A stretch of 8,350 nucleotides of DNA from Promethearchaeia archaeon (GTDB taxonomy: Archaea; Asgardarchaeota; Lokiarchaeia; Sigyniarchaeales; SOKP01): NCBI GenBank assembly GCA_029856445.1, contig JAHQWY010000159.1:1-8350 (forward strand), in the 5' to 3' direction. Positions 1 through 6,208 of the stretch are shown piece after piece; the first letter of the stretch is position 1, and the number at the start of each line of letters is the position of its first letter. The notes beneath the pieces are model-generated. The model saw only the letters and a program-made list of their open reading frames with translations, was not told the DNA's origin and ran no database searches. The position numbers and the translations under genes were made by a program.

Positions 1-87
1 ATTTCGGGATTGTCACTGATCATGTGGCTTTTGGTCCTTCTTCTTTGTACTATTTTGATTATCTTTATAAAAGTGCTAAAGAAGTAA
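1..87 (+). CDS. C-terminal end of a membrane-anchored protein (partial)
   Basis: The frame is open from the first base of the window to a TAA at 85-87, giving the last 28 residues of a protein whose start lies outside. The visible part is one strongly hydrophobic stretch (rich in L, I, V, with one Trp) ending in a short lysine-containing tail, KVLKK. This is a typical C-terminal transmembrane helix followed by a positively charged cytoplasmic end. Such tails occur in archaeal surface proteins anchored by a single C-terminal helix and in the last helix of multi-pass proteins; the two cannot be told apart here. It converges with the ferredoxin gene, whose stop lies about 50 bases away. No function can be assigned from this fragment. 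Confidence 0.55.
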   Translation: MSGLSLIMWLLVLLLCTILIIFIKVLKK

Positions 88-139
88 AATTGGATTAAAA
101 TCCTTATATATCTAGATCTTAATTAATTGAAGTTTAGTT

Positions 140-394
140 TTAGACTCTAATACTGATAGCATTTTCGGGGCATAGTTCCACACATTTAAAACAGAGAGTA
201 CAAATGGATGGCCAAATTGCTGTTATTTTCCAATGCTGTGGATCATATATGTTGTCTTCTTTAAATTTTAAATCTTCATGCCTTAAAAACACACAGGGAT
301 CACATACTTTAAGACATTTAGCACAATCTCTTGGATCAACTTTACCCTTAGGGCCACATTTCATATAATCTATTTTGATTTTTGTTTTACCCAT
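140..394 (-). CDS. Small 2[4Fe-4S] ferredoxin-like protein
   Basis: This 84-residue soluble protein has nine cysteines. The C-terminal cluster motif is textbook: C65-x2-C68-x2-C71-x3-C75-Pro. The N-terminal motif is altered: C13 is followed by ten residues before C24-x2-C27-x3-C31, with Asp-Pro after C31, and there is an extra cysteine, C34. About 30 residues separate the two motifs, longer than in a minimal bacterial-type ferredoxin. It probably carries electrons between redox enzymes in the cytoplasm; the partner is unknown. Its ATG lies eight bases after the stop of the upstream Fe-S gene on the same strand, and a good Shine-Dalgarno sequence overlaps that stop, so the two are cotranscribed and probably work together. 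Family assignment is secure; the physiological role is not. Confidence 0.85.
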   Translation of the reverse strand: MGKTKIKIDYMKCGPKGKVDPRDCAKCLKVCDPCVFLRHEDLKFKEDNIYDPQHWKITAIWPSICTLCFKCVELCPENAISIRV

Positions 395-397
395 AAA

Positions 398-404
398 ATC
401 ACCT
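398..404 (-). promoter_or_regulatory. Shine-Dalgarno site of the ferredoxin gene
   Basis: Read on the - strand, AGGTGAT lies three bases before the ATG at 394 and matches the anti-Shine-Dalgarno end of archaeal 16S rRNA. It overlaps the TAG stop (403-405) of the upstream Fe-S gene, which suggests translational coupling. Most other starts in the window lack such a site and sit close behind a TATA box, so this site marks an internal operon gene and fixes the start. Confidence 0.7.
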
Positions 405-1272
405 AAAAATGGCCATCAAATCCTTTAAATTCTTGTCTCGGTATAAGCTTCAAAGCATCATGTTTGCAAGCATGACGGCATAGTCCACAGCCAAAACACT
501 TATTATAATCAATAATTACTCTATTAATGGATGGAATATAACGGATAGCATTCCATTGGCACATAGAAACACAGGATTTACATCCTTGGCAATTATCTTG
601 GTTTAAATGGATTATATATTCTGCTTTAGACATAATCATTAAATCAAAATCATTCCTTAAACGTAATGCACCACATTCAGGGCTTTCACAATTACATATC
701 GCATTAATATATGGATATGGCTGATACCAAACAGTAGCAACTAAACCATTTTTATTATGTTGTTCCATCCTTTCCACTGCTTCTTCCCGAGAGATACGAT
801 GTGCTCGTTCTTTTGGTATAAACCTTGGGAGTTTTTCTAGTACTTCTGATAAAACTCCAAAATTGATACAACTTTGATAATTTATCCCTCTCTGCATCTT
901 TCGGCACATGCAATAAGTTTCAACAATGGGTTCAGCAGCTAATTCAGAAAGAATGATTTGTGCATCTTCCATAGGAATAACTTGACCAATATGACCATCT
1001 GCTCTTATTGGATTCGGACGTCTAACCGTTCCATGAATCATTCGTTCAACAGCCCAGCGAAGAATTTTACCTATAAGTGGCATTTGTAATTTATAACCCA
1101 AGCCTTTGGAAGATAATCCCGCAATTTTTCGAATATAAACTGCTTCAAAATTCATCCATTGCTCAGTTAGATATTCACGCAAATTATGTTCATCAGCTAA
1201 TTGATCTGAATAATTTTTTGCATTCATGTACCATTTTTTACCAATCCCATGTTTCGTACACCATTTACACAT
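403..1272 (-). CDS. Multi-cluster 4Fe-4S protein with C-terminal ferredoxin domain
   Basis: This 289-residue protein has 16 cysteines. The last 65 residues form a two-cluster ferredoxin domain: C228-x2-C231-x2-C234-x3-C238 and C259-x2-C262-x2-C265-x3-C269; neither motif ends in the usual proline (Gln and Lys follow). Upstream is a second cysteine module: C121-x-C123-Arg, C135-x2-Phe-Gly, then C193-x-C195 and C200. I recall this CxCR / CxxFG / CNC arrangement, with a Ser-Arg-Glu-Glu-Ala stretch between (161-165), from archaeal and anaerobe 4Fe-4S proteins of unknown reaction. A third feature is a C2-x2-C5 pair at the very N-terminus, which supports the chosen ATG. No membrane segment or signal peptide is seen. 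The gene leads an operon with the small ferredoxin; a TATA box lies 35 bases upstream. It is probably a redox carrier or subunit; substrate unknown. Confidence 0.8.
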   Translation of the reverse strand: MCKWCTKHGIGKKWYMNAKNYSDQLADEHNLREYLTEQWMNFEAVYIRKIAGLSSKGLGYKLQMPLIGKILRWAVERMIHGTVRRPNPIRADGHIGQVIPMEDAQIILSELAAEPIVETYCMCRKMQRGINYQSCINFGVLSEVLEKLPRFIPKERAHRISREEAVERMEQHNKNGLVATVWYQPYPYINAICNCESPECGALRLRNDFDLMIMSKAEYIIHLNQDNCQGCKSCVSMCQWNAIRYIPSINRVIIDYNKCFGCGLCRHACKHDALKLIPRQEFKGFDGHF

Positions 1273-1306
1273 AGCATATCCCTAATTTTCAAAATCATTA
1301 TAATAA

Positions 1307-1316
1307 TTATATAAAA
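1307..1316 (-). promoter_or_regulatory. TATA box for the Fe-S operon
   Basis: On the - strand this reads TTTTATATAA, a close match to the archaeal TATA element, about 35 bases before the ATG at 1272. Transcription would then start roughly ten bases before the ATG, giving a very short leader. This fits the lack of a convincing Shine-Dalgarno site before this gene. Confidence 0.5.
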
Positions 1317-1373
1317 TAAAGAATAGGTAATTAAAAGCTTTTAATTTTAAATTTATATTTTCACGTAATTGAC

Positions 1374-1502
1374 TTAAGAGTACGCAAATTTTCCATCATT
1401 CCAGAACTGACTTCCCCAATATCTAAATTTTTCTGAAATCTTAACACCTTCCAAAGTCGACTTATTACAACTCTGAGAGATAAGATAATAAAAGAAAAGA
1501 CT
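1374..1502 (-). pseudogene. Possible decayed coding fragment downstream of the 151-aa gene
   Basis: On the - strand about 43 codons are open, ending in TAA at 1374-1376, with no ATG. The second half reads like real protein: TLEGVKISEKF followed by RYWGSQFWNDGKFAYS, which is unusually rich in Trp, Tyr, Gly and Asn for random AT-rich DNA. Removing one T near 1386-1388 would carry the frame on as GKLRTLKSIT before a TGA, so a frameshifted gene end is one reading. A short gene starting at the TTG at 1452-1454 is another. I do not recognise the family. It lies just downstream of the 151-residue gene on the same strand. This could also be chance. Confidence 0.25.
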
Positions 1503-1509
1503 AAAAAAA

Positions 1510-1965
1510 TCATTTTACAAATGTTCTCTTACCTAAATAAATGAAGAGCTCTGATAATTCAAAGAGAGTTAATGGCATTATTAAATTTGCCATATCAGTC
1601 CGAAGTTCTTCCTTATCTTTTCCAGCTAGTATTAATGTCCGGATATCTTCAACATAATCATCCATATTCAAGAACAATATTTCTATCTTATCCACTCCAG
1701 TTAGTTCTTCAATATCTTTATCTAAGTGATGTTCAACATCGTTAAGTAAGCCCAACTTCAATTTCGGATTAAGATCATATCTTATTATAAGCTTATTCAT
1801 TTCCTCGATGATAATATTTAAAGATAAATTCCAATCCGCGTTTTCCTTATATTTTGGTATCAAAATCTCGCTAATGATAATTTCAAAAAGTGTTGTTGGT
1901 GCCTTTTTGTCAAAATCTACTTCTGTCCCTGTACTTAATTTTATCCTTTTGGTATCTTCACTCAT
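1510..1965 (-). CDS. Hypothetical acidic helical protein, 151 aa
   Basis: I do not recognise this protein. The best start is the ATG at 1963-1965 (MSEDTKRIKL); an in-frame TTG four codons earlier (1975-1977) is possible but weaker. The sequence is rich in Leu, Ile, Glu, Asp and Lys, has no cysteine, no clear membrane segment and no signal peptide, and should be mostly alpha-helical and cytoplasmic. After a short polar N-terminus that may form a beta hairpin (about residues 7-20), amphipathic helices fill the rest, including an acidic run near the middle (DVEHHLDKDIEEL). It is divergent from the radical SAM gene with about 175 bases between their starts, so each has its own promoter. No nearby partner suggests a function. 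Confidence 0.65.
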   Translation of the reverse strand: MSEDTKRIKLSTGTEVDFDKKAPTTLFEIIISEILIPKYKENADWNLSLNIIIEEMNKLIIRYDLNPKLKLGLLNDVEHHLDKDIEELTGVDKIEILFLNMDDYVEDIRTLILAGKDKEELRTDMANLIMPLTLFELSELFIYLGKRTFVK

Positions 1966-2069
1966 ACCCAATCTCAACTTGAATCTAAATTTATTTTAAT
2001 CCTTAATAATTAATGGATTACGGTTTAATAAATATTTTTAATCAACAATGTATTTAAAAAGATTAAAAG

Positions 2070-2078
2070 TATATAAAA
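2070..2078 (+). promoter_or_regulatory. TATA box for the radical SAM gene
   Basis: TATATAAAA, preceded by a purine-rich AAAAG that could act as a BRE, lies about 65 bases before the ATG at 2142. This predicts a leader of roughly 35-40 bases. No strong Shine-Dalgarno site is seen next to the ATG. Confidence 0.45.
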
Positions 2079-2141
2079 ACCCTAAAAAGTTAGACGATCA
2101 TTCAAGCAATAAATTATACATAAATAGCTTTAATACGGTAT

Positions 2142-3410
2142 ATGGGACTAAATATTTTACTGGTAAATCCTAATAGGTTTCAGAATCCTCCAGTCATCCC
2201 AATTAGTTTGGAATATCTAGTAACAGCCTTAGAAAAGCACAATCATAAGGTTGAAATATTAGATTTATGTTTTTCAGATACTCCAAAAAATAATTTGGAT
2301 AAAATTCTTAATGAAAAAATATTTGATATGGTAGGATTTACTATTCGCAATATTGATTCAGCACTCTATTTTAATAACGAATTTTTTTTACCAGACTTCA
2401 AACCTTTAATTCAATGTGTTAAAGAACAAAATATTCCAATAATATTAGGTGGTTCAGGATTCTCCGCTATGCCTAATGAAATTCTCGCCTATCTTGAAGC
2501 TGATTTTGGTATAATCGGTCCAGGAGAGAAAATTTTTCCTAAGTTTTTAGAGTTATGGCAATCAAAAAAGATCACAAAAAAAATCTTTGATGGTTGGGAA
2601 GCAGGATTAGATAAAGAATTAGTAAATCTAAGAGGAGATAATGTGGATTATTCTAGATATTTAAAGGAAGAAGGTATAGTTGGATTTGAAACCCATTTTG
2701 GCTGTAATAATCAATGTCCTTACTGCATTGAAGCTAATACTCGATTACATTTCAGAGATATTTCATGTATTATCGAAGAATTAGCTCATTTGGTTAATCA
2801 AGGTTATAATCACTTTCATACATGTGATACTGAATTTAATACTGACTTAAAATTTTCAATAGATTTCTGTACAGCATTAATTAAAAGAAATCTAGACCTT
2901 AAATGGGCTCTGTATATGAAACCAACCCCACATAACGAAAAACTTTTTGAACTTCTACATAAATCAAACGCCTATTTAATTACTTTATCTGTTGACAGCG
3001 ATGAGAGAATTCAGAAATTGAATAGCTATACGTATGATGATTTAATTCAAATTCTGAACTATTGTCAAAAATATGATATTAAGCTAGCAATAGATTTATT
3101 ACTTGGTTATCCTAATGAGCCACTAGAATCCGTGAAAAAAATGATTAATTTCTTTAAAGTTAATAGACCTTTTACCGTTGGAATAGGTTTTAATTATCGG
3201 GTGTACAACCATACTCCATTAGCTAGATTAATAAAGGGAGACTCTTCTTTACAAAAAAAATTAAATAGACCTTATACCAATAGTGAGGATTTCCTAAAAC
3301 CGATTTTTTATAATCACTTGTCTCAAGAAACATTAGAAGAGTTAATTGACTATGATGATCTGTTTAAAATTGCTGGAATTACTCCCGGTGTTAATTATCA
3401 ACTAATCTAA
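2142..3410 (+). CDS. Cobalamin-binding radical SAM enzyme (B12-rSAM, TsrM-like architecture)
   Basis: This 422-residue protein has the two-domain layout of class B radical SAM enzymes. Residues 1 to about 145 form a Rossmann-like cobalamin domain: LLVNP near the start, GFTIRNID at 65-72, LGGSGFSAMP at 102-111 and IIGPGE at 124-129. The usual DxHxxG motif that gives a histidine ligand to cobalt is absent; an arginine (R69) sits in the region where it would be. The radical SAM domain follows, with the cluster motif C188-x3-C192-x2-C195 (GCNNQCPYC), a later TLSVDSDERIQKLN stretch (281-294) and YRVYNHTPLA (352-361). Members methylate unreactive carbons or rearrange carbon skeletons; the tryptophan methylase TsrM also lacks the histidine ligand and, as I recall, has an arginine below the cobalt. 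The substrate cannot be read from sequence. No biosynthetic partner gene lies beside it. Confidence 0.8.
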   Translation: MGLNILLVNPNRFQNPPVIPISLEYLVTALEKHNHKVEILDLCFSDTPKNNLDKILNEKIFDMVGFTIRNIDSALYFNNEFFLPDFKPLIQCVKEQNIPIILGGSGFSAMPNEILAYLEADFGIIGPGEKIFPKFLELWQSKKITKKIFDGWEAGLDKELVNLRGDNVDYSRYLKEEGIVGFETHFGCNNQCPYCIEANTRLHFRDISCIIEELAHLVNQGYNHFHTCDTEFNTDLKFSIDFCTALIKRNLDLKWALYMKPTPHNEKLFELLHKSNAYLITLSVDSDERIQKLNSYTYDDLIQILNYCQKYDIKLAIDLLLGYPNEPLESVKKMINFFKVNRPFTVGIGFNYRVYNHTPLARLIKGDSSLQKKLNRPYTNSEDFLKPIFYNHLSQETLEELIDYDDLFKIAGITPGVNYQLI

Positions 3411-3598
3411 ATATTTAAGTTGTCTATCTGTATTCTTGGTATTTTAGCTATCGGAGTTGTTCCTCTTAAAGATGAAAAATTTCTACAATTTCTGACTCCG
3501 TTTTTAGAATTGCTTATCTAAAAGAGCCTAATCCTTTATAACTTGAACTCAAGAAAGAATGTTTTGATTTCGAATAGGTAAATTAGAAAAAGCAAAAA

Positions 3599-3732
3599 AT
3601 CGGAAACCATGAATCTTAAAAAATTAAAAAGAGGAGACGTATTTATCTAATAACAGGGTTAAGGGTTGAGGTATTTAGCCGATTGCTCGACTTTAGGTAT
3701 AAGAATATATTGTCGTTTCATGGTACTCCGAT
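3599..3732. repeat. Inverted-repeat-bounded element (structured RNA or MITE-like)
   Basis: The left arm, 3599-3613 (ATCGG-AA-ACCATGAA), is complementary to the right arm, 3717-3732 (TTCATGGT-ACT-CCGAT). This gives 5 + 8 base pairs with a small internal loop (AA against ACT). The pairing may extend outward with four A-T pairs into the flanking A-run and TTTT. About 103 bases lie between the arms and contain a G-rich stretch (GGGTTAAGGGTTGAGG). A T-rich tract directly follows the right arm (3733-3743), as expected for an archaeal terminator on the + strand. It may be a small RNA gene with a closing stem, or a short mobile element with terminal inverted repeats. I see no clear target duplication and no known RNA family motif. 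Confidence 0.4.
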
Positions 3733-3793
3733 CTTTTATTTTTAACAATATATGTTGAATTTTTCTACTATTTAAAAATTTCCTTTTTTTCTT

Positions 3794-4042
3794 ATGACAA
3801 AGATGAAATCAGTTCTAAATAGTTTTTTTGCTCACTTTTTCATTTTAATTGTTCTCAATAGATGTATACGTCTCAAAATTTACAGAATTGTAGTAAGAGC
3901 AGTCAAAAAAAGAAAAACTTCAAATAAATTATTACTCAAATTTGTTATACTAGAATTTCTATTGGTAAATTTTAAGACTAATTTAAAAAAGGAGGTATAT
4001 TCTCATTTGAAAGCTCAACAAGCGAGTTTGTATAATCTTTAG
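3794..4042 (+). CDS. Doubtful small ORF, 82 codons
   Basis: The ORF runs from ATG to TAG and would encode a basic, Leu/Phe/Lys-rich peptide with one hydrophobic stretch near residues 10-21 (SFFAHFFILIVL). It has no glycine, proline or aspartate and only two glutamates, which is unlike a folded protein and close to what random AT-rich DNA gives. A possible TATA element (ATTTAAAAAT, about 3770-3779) lies too near the ATG to fit well. I recognise no family. It is listed because nothing else occupies this stretch. Confidence 0.2.
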   Translation: MTKMKSVLNSFFAHFFILIVLNRCIRLKIYRIVVRAVKKRKTSNKLLLKFVILEFLLVNFKTNLKKEVYSHLKAQQASLYNL

Positions 4043-4077
4043 ATTGATCACTTTCAAGTTTATCAAAAATAGGAGTC

Positions 4078-4099
4078 TTTTAAACCAGTTTTTAACCAG
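4078..4099 (+). repeat. Two 11-base direct repeats
   Basis: TTTTAAACCAG is followed at once by TTTTTAACCAG, differing at one base. It lies about 110 bases before the zinc-ribbon gene, upstream of the likely TATA region near 4140-4150. It could be a paired regulator site or simply a small tandem duplication. Confidence 0.3.
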
Positions 4100-4206
4100 A
4101 AGAATTTAGATATATTCTGTAATAATTCAAAAATGCAGAAAATATTTAAATTTGCTCGAGGAATAATATTAATAAATCCAACCATTCATACCTGATATTT
4201 GACAAA

Positions 4207-4770
4207 ATGACTCATTGCAAGAATTGTGGTCAGGAAGTTCAACAAGATTGGATTTTATGTCCTAAATGTGGTACTCAAGTTAAATCTAATCAACAGATAA
4301 AGAATGACCACAATATAATTGGAATATTCCTCCAAATCGGAGGATTATGTATCTTTATTGTTGGCATATTATTTTCATTATTTTATTTGAGTATGTTTAG
4401 TTATAATTATTCTGCTTATCATTCTGAAGATGGACCTGGTTTGCATGGACCTGCTATGATTGGTTCTGCAATGATGACACTGATAGGTTTTATTATGATA
4501 ACTTTGGGATTATTATTAATCAGTAAAAAGGTAAAATTTGTTACCAATAAGTCCATGTTGAAATCAGATAAAGAAAAGTTAAAATTGGATAATAAAATAG
4601 AAATTGAAAAACCTCATTTAAACCTAGGTCTATCTGTTTCTCTCTTTGGTACAACTTTTACAGTGATTTGGGGAATTATATTATCTTTTAGCGATCCTGC
4701 GCCACTTGGTTTTCAAATGATGTTAATTATCGGTTTTATAATAACAATTGTGGGAGTATTGTTAATCTAG
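4207..4770 (+). CDS. Zinc-ribbon membrane protein with four predicted helices
   Basis: This 187-residue protein starts with a zinc ribbon: C4-x2-C7 and C18-x2-C21 (CPKCG), a four-cysteine knuckle expected to bind one zinc in the cytoplasm. After a polar linker come four hydrophobic segments at about 38-62, 84-105, 139-161 and 168-187, arranged as two hairpins. The connection between helices 1 and 2 is short and contains a Gly/Pro/His-rich turn (SEDGPGLHGP, about 73-82); the central connection (106-138) is charged and Lys-rich, so cytoplasmic by the positive-inside rule. The protein ends within helix 4. Such zinc-ribbon plus helix proteins are common in archaea and mostly uncharacterised. The ATG has no clear Shine-Dalgarno site. 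It converges with the deacetylase gene. Confidence 0.7.
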   Translation: MTHCKNCGQEVQQDWILCPKCGTQVKSNQQIKNDHNIIGIFLQIGGLCIFIVGILFSLFYLSMFSYNYSAYHSEDGPGLHGPAMIGSAMMTLIGFIMITLGLLLISKKVKFVTNKSMLKSDKEKLKLDNKIEIEKPHLNLGLSVSLFGTTFTVIWGIILSFSDPAPLGFQMMLIIGFIITIVGVLLI

Positions 4771-4781
4771 AAAAAGTAGAA

Positions 4782-4788
4782 TTTTTTT
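4782..4788 (+). terminator. T-tract after the zinc-ribbon gene
   Basis: Seven consecutive T residues on the + strand lie 11 bases after the TAG stop, in the 47-base gap between convergent genes. This fits archaeal intrinsic termination, which relies on T-runs without needing a hairpin. Confidence 0.4.
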
Positions 4789-4817
4789 GAATTAATTTAA
4801 AATGTTGAATATTAAAT

Positions 4818-6011
4818 CTATGTCTTATTCAAGTTAGGAATATATTTTTCATTCGAGAGGTCAATAAGAGAATTAGTGTAATCTATTATTTTTTTAGCAA
4901 TTTCAGGATTTCGAAGCATCTGAACCTCAACTTTTTCACCTCTATCCCATAAAAGGTATGGTGTATCTTCATATGGAACCTCCTTTTTGACCTCTTTTAT
5001 CCAATCATTTGGTAATTCATTAGGCAATTCTACTTCGAGCATCTTTGCTAAAAAAATGCTCCACGCTCTAGGAACAACAGTTATCAGATAACCTCCCCCT
5101 CCAAATGCAACCCATTTATCTTGGCAAAATTCCTTTGCACAAGTCTTCATTGTTTGGGCGATGTCTCTGTAGACAGATAGGGAAAAGCCCATTTGTGTCA
5201 AGGGATCATCAAAATATGTGTCTACTCCTAACTGCGTAAGTAAAATATCTGGTTCATATGCTTCTAACAATTTAGGTACTGTTTTCCTAAAAAGTTTAAT
5301 GAAGGATTTATTATTCGTACCTGGTATCAACGGAAAATTTATAGAATACCCCTCTCCCTCTCCCTCTCCAGTTTCATCAACAAATCCCGTTCCTGGAAAA
5401 AGAAATCTCCCATCTTGATGGTAGGATATTGTTAAAACATTTGGATCATCATAGAAAAGCCATTGAACTCCGTCACCATGATGACAATCAATATCAACAT
5501 ATGCAATTCTAATGTCTTTTTTTAAAGTTTTTAAGTGGTGAATAGAAACAGCTATATCATTAAAAATGCAAAAACCTGAAGCTTTATCTTTCATTGCATG
5601 ATGAAGGCCACCAGCGGGATTAAATGCTATTTTAATTTCCTCTTCATTCCAAGCAGTATCTGCCGCTATTATACTTCCTCCAGATATCAAAGCGGAAGCT
5701 TCATACATTCCTTTAAAGATAGGATTATCTCCTGGTCCTAGTCCATAAATATAAGGAGATAATGATGTATCATGAGGATTTTCACTTAATTTTTTTACAA
5801 CATCGATATATTTGGGAGAATGGACTCTTTCTAATTCTTCTCTAGTAGCCATTCGGGGTTTTAGAATCTCTAATCTTTCATTATCTAACAATTTTAATTT
5901 TTCCATAAGACTATAGGTCAATTTAAGTCTTAAAGGTCTCAGAGGATGGTCTTTACCAAAATTGTATTTTTGATACTTTTTGGTATAAACCAGCCCAACT
6001 TTGTCTACCAT
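4818..6011 (-). CDS. Histone deacetylase / AcuC family zinc deacetylase
   Basis: This 397-residue protein matches class I-type histone deacetylases and bacterial AcuC in length and in every core motif: HPLRPLR (22-28) at the start of the catalytic domain, the tandem histidines H137-H138 (GGLHHA), GFCIFNDIA (146-154), the zinc-binding block DIDCHHGDG (173-181) with D175 and H177 as ligands, D264 in LGVDT as the third ligand, and the GGGGY motif with Y308, the oxyanion-stabilising tyrosine. The glycine-rich GEGEGEG loop precedes NFPL as usual. The enzyme should therefore be active in removing acetyl groups from lysines. The substrate may be a histone, another DNA-binding protein or a metabolic enzyme such as acetyl-CoA synthetase; sequence alone does not decide. 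No signal peptide or membrane segment is seen. A TATA-like box lies about 25-35 bases upstream, suggesting a nearly leaderless mRNA. Confidence 0.93.
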   Translation of the reverse strand: MVDKVGLVYTKKYQKYNFGKDHPLRPLRLKLTYSLMEKLKLLDNERLEILKPRMATREELERVHSPKYIDVVKKLSENPHDTSLSPYIYGLGPGDNPIFKGMYEASALISGGSIIAADTAWNEEEIKIAFNPAGGLHHAMKDKASGFCIFNDIAVSIHHLKTLKKDIRIAYVDIDCHHGDGVQWLFYDDPNVLTISYHQDGRFLFPGTGFVDETGEGEGEGYSINFPLIPGTNNKSFIKLFRKTVPKLLEAYEPDILLTQLGVDTYFDDPLTQMGFSLSVYRDIAQTMKTCAKEFCQDKWVAFGGGGYLITVVPRAWSIFLAKMLEVELPNELPNDWIKEVKKEVPYEDTPYLLWDRGEKVEVQMLRNPEIAKKIIDYTNSLIDLSNEKYIPNLNKT

Positions 6012-6034
6012 TATAGTAAGTAAAAATTGGGATT

Positions 6035-6045
6035 ACTATAAATTT
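6035..6045 (-). promoter_or_regulatory. TATA box for the deacetylase gene
   Basis: On the - strand AAATTTATAGT lies 24-34 bases before the ATG at 6011. Transcription would start at or within a few bases of the ATG, matching a leaderless transcript; no Shine-Dalgarno sequence is present. Confidence 0.45.
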
Positions 6046-6166
6046 TTTTTACATATTTTATAAGAAACAATTTCAAAATTGCTTTATCTGAGTGATGAAT
6101 TTGAGAAAAAAGAAGTAATATATAAGAGAACTTGTATTATCAAAATATCATAGGAAAAAATAAATA

Positions 6167-6176
6167 AAAAATATAT
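6167..6176 (+). promoter_or_regulatory. TATA box for the 184-aa unknown gene
   Basis: AAAATATATA lies 33-42 bases before the ATG at 6209, following a purine-rich stretch. The spacing predicts a very short leader. The roughly 200-base gap with the deacetylase gene therefore holds two separate divergent promoters. Confidence 0.45.
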
Positions 6177-6208
6177 AGTTCATACAAAATTATTTTCATA
6201 CTTGAAGA

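Larger units (their letters stand above)
3411..4206. other. Gene-poor region of about 800 bases
   Basis: No recognised gene lies between the radical SAM gene and the zinc-ribbon gene. What can be seen: an in-frame open stretch of 36 codons directly after the radical SAM stop (3411-3521), with hydrophobic content; a small hairpin-capable palindrome CTTGAACTCAAG near 3542; an inverted-repeat element at 3599-3732; a doubtful 82-codon ORF at 3794-4042; and an 11-base direct repeat at 4078-4099. A Shine-Dalgarno-like GGAGGT near 3990 has no credible gene behind it, only 12 codons from a TTG. The composition is AT-rich with scattered short ORFs, consistent with old gene remnants, small RNA genes, or both. 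Confidence 0.5.

Noticed and set aside
1077..1274. An open + strand frame inside the Fe-S gene.
   Set aside because: It is opposite a strongly supported coding region with conserved cysteine motifs and has no family features.
1808..1999. A + strand frame ending in repeated Asn-Leu pairs.
   Set aside because: It is the reverse strand of the 151-residue gene and has no promoter or ribosome site of its own.
3599..3732. The inverted-repeat element as 5S rRNA, SRP RNA or box C/D RNA.
   Set aside because: None of the conserved 5S segments, SRP Alu/S-domain motifs or UGAUGA/CUGA boxes is visible.
3986..4042. A strong-looking GGAGGT ribosome site followed by a TTG.
   Set aside because: Only 12 codons follow before a stop, and no conserved peptide is evident.
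3411..4206. A degraded insertion sequence with a transposase remnant.
   Set aside because: None of the frames I read gives a recognisable transposase stretch, and no flanking target duplication was found. The region remains unexplained rather than assigned.
5218..5418. A + strand frame rich in Pro-Ser repeats, and a CTCCCT hexamer repeat near 5351-5370.
   Set aside because: Both are the complement of the GEGEGEG loop of the deacetylase, a normal glycine-rich segment in this family of normal length. No repeat expansion is evident.
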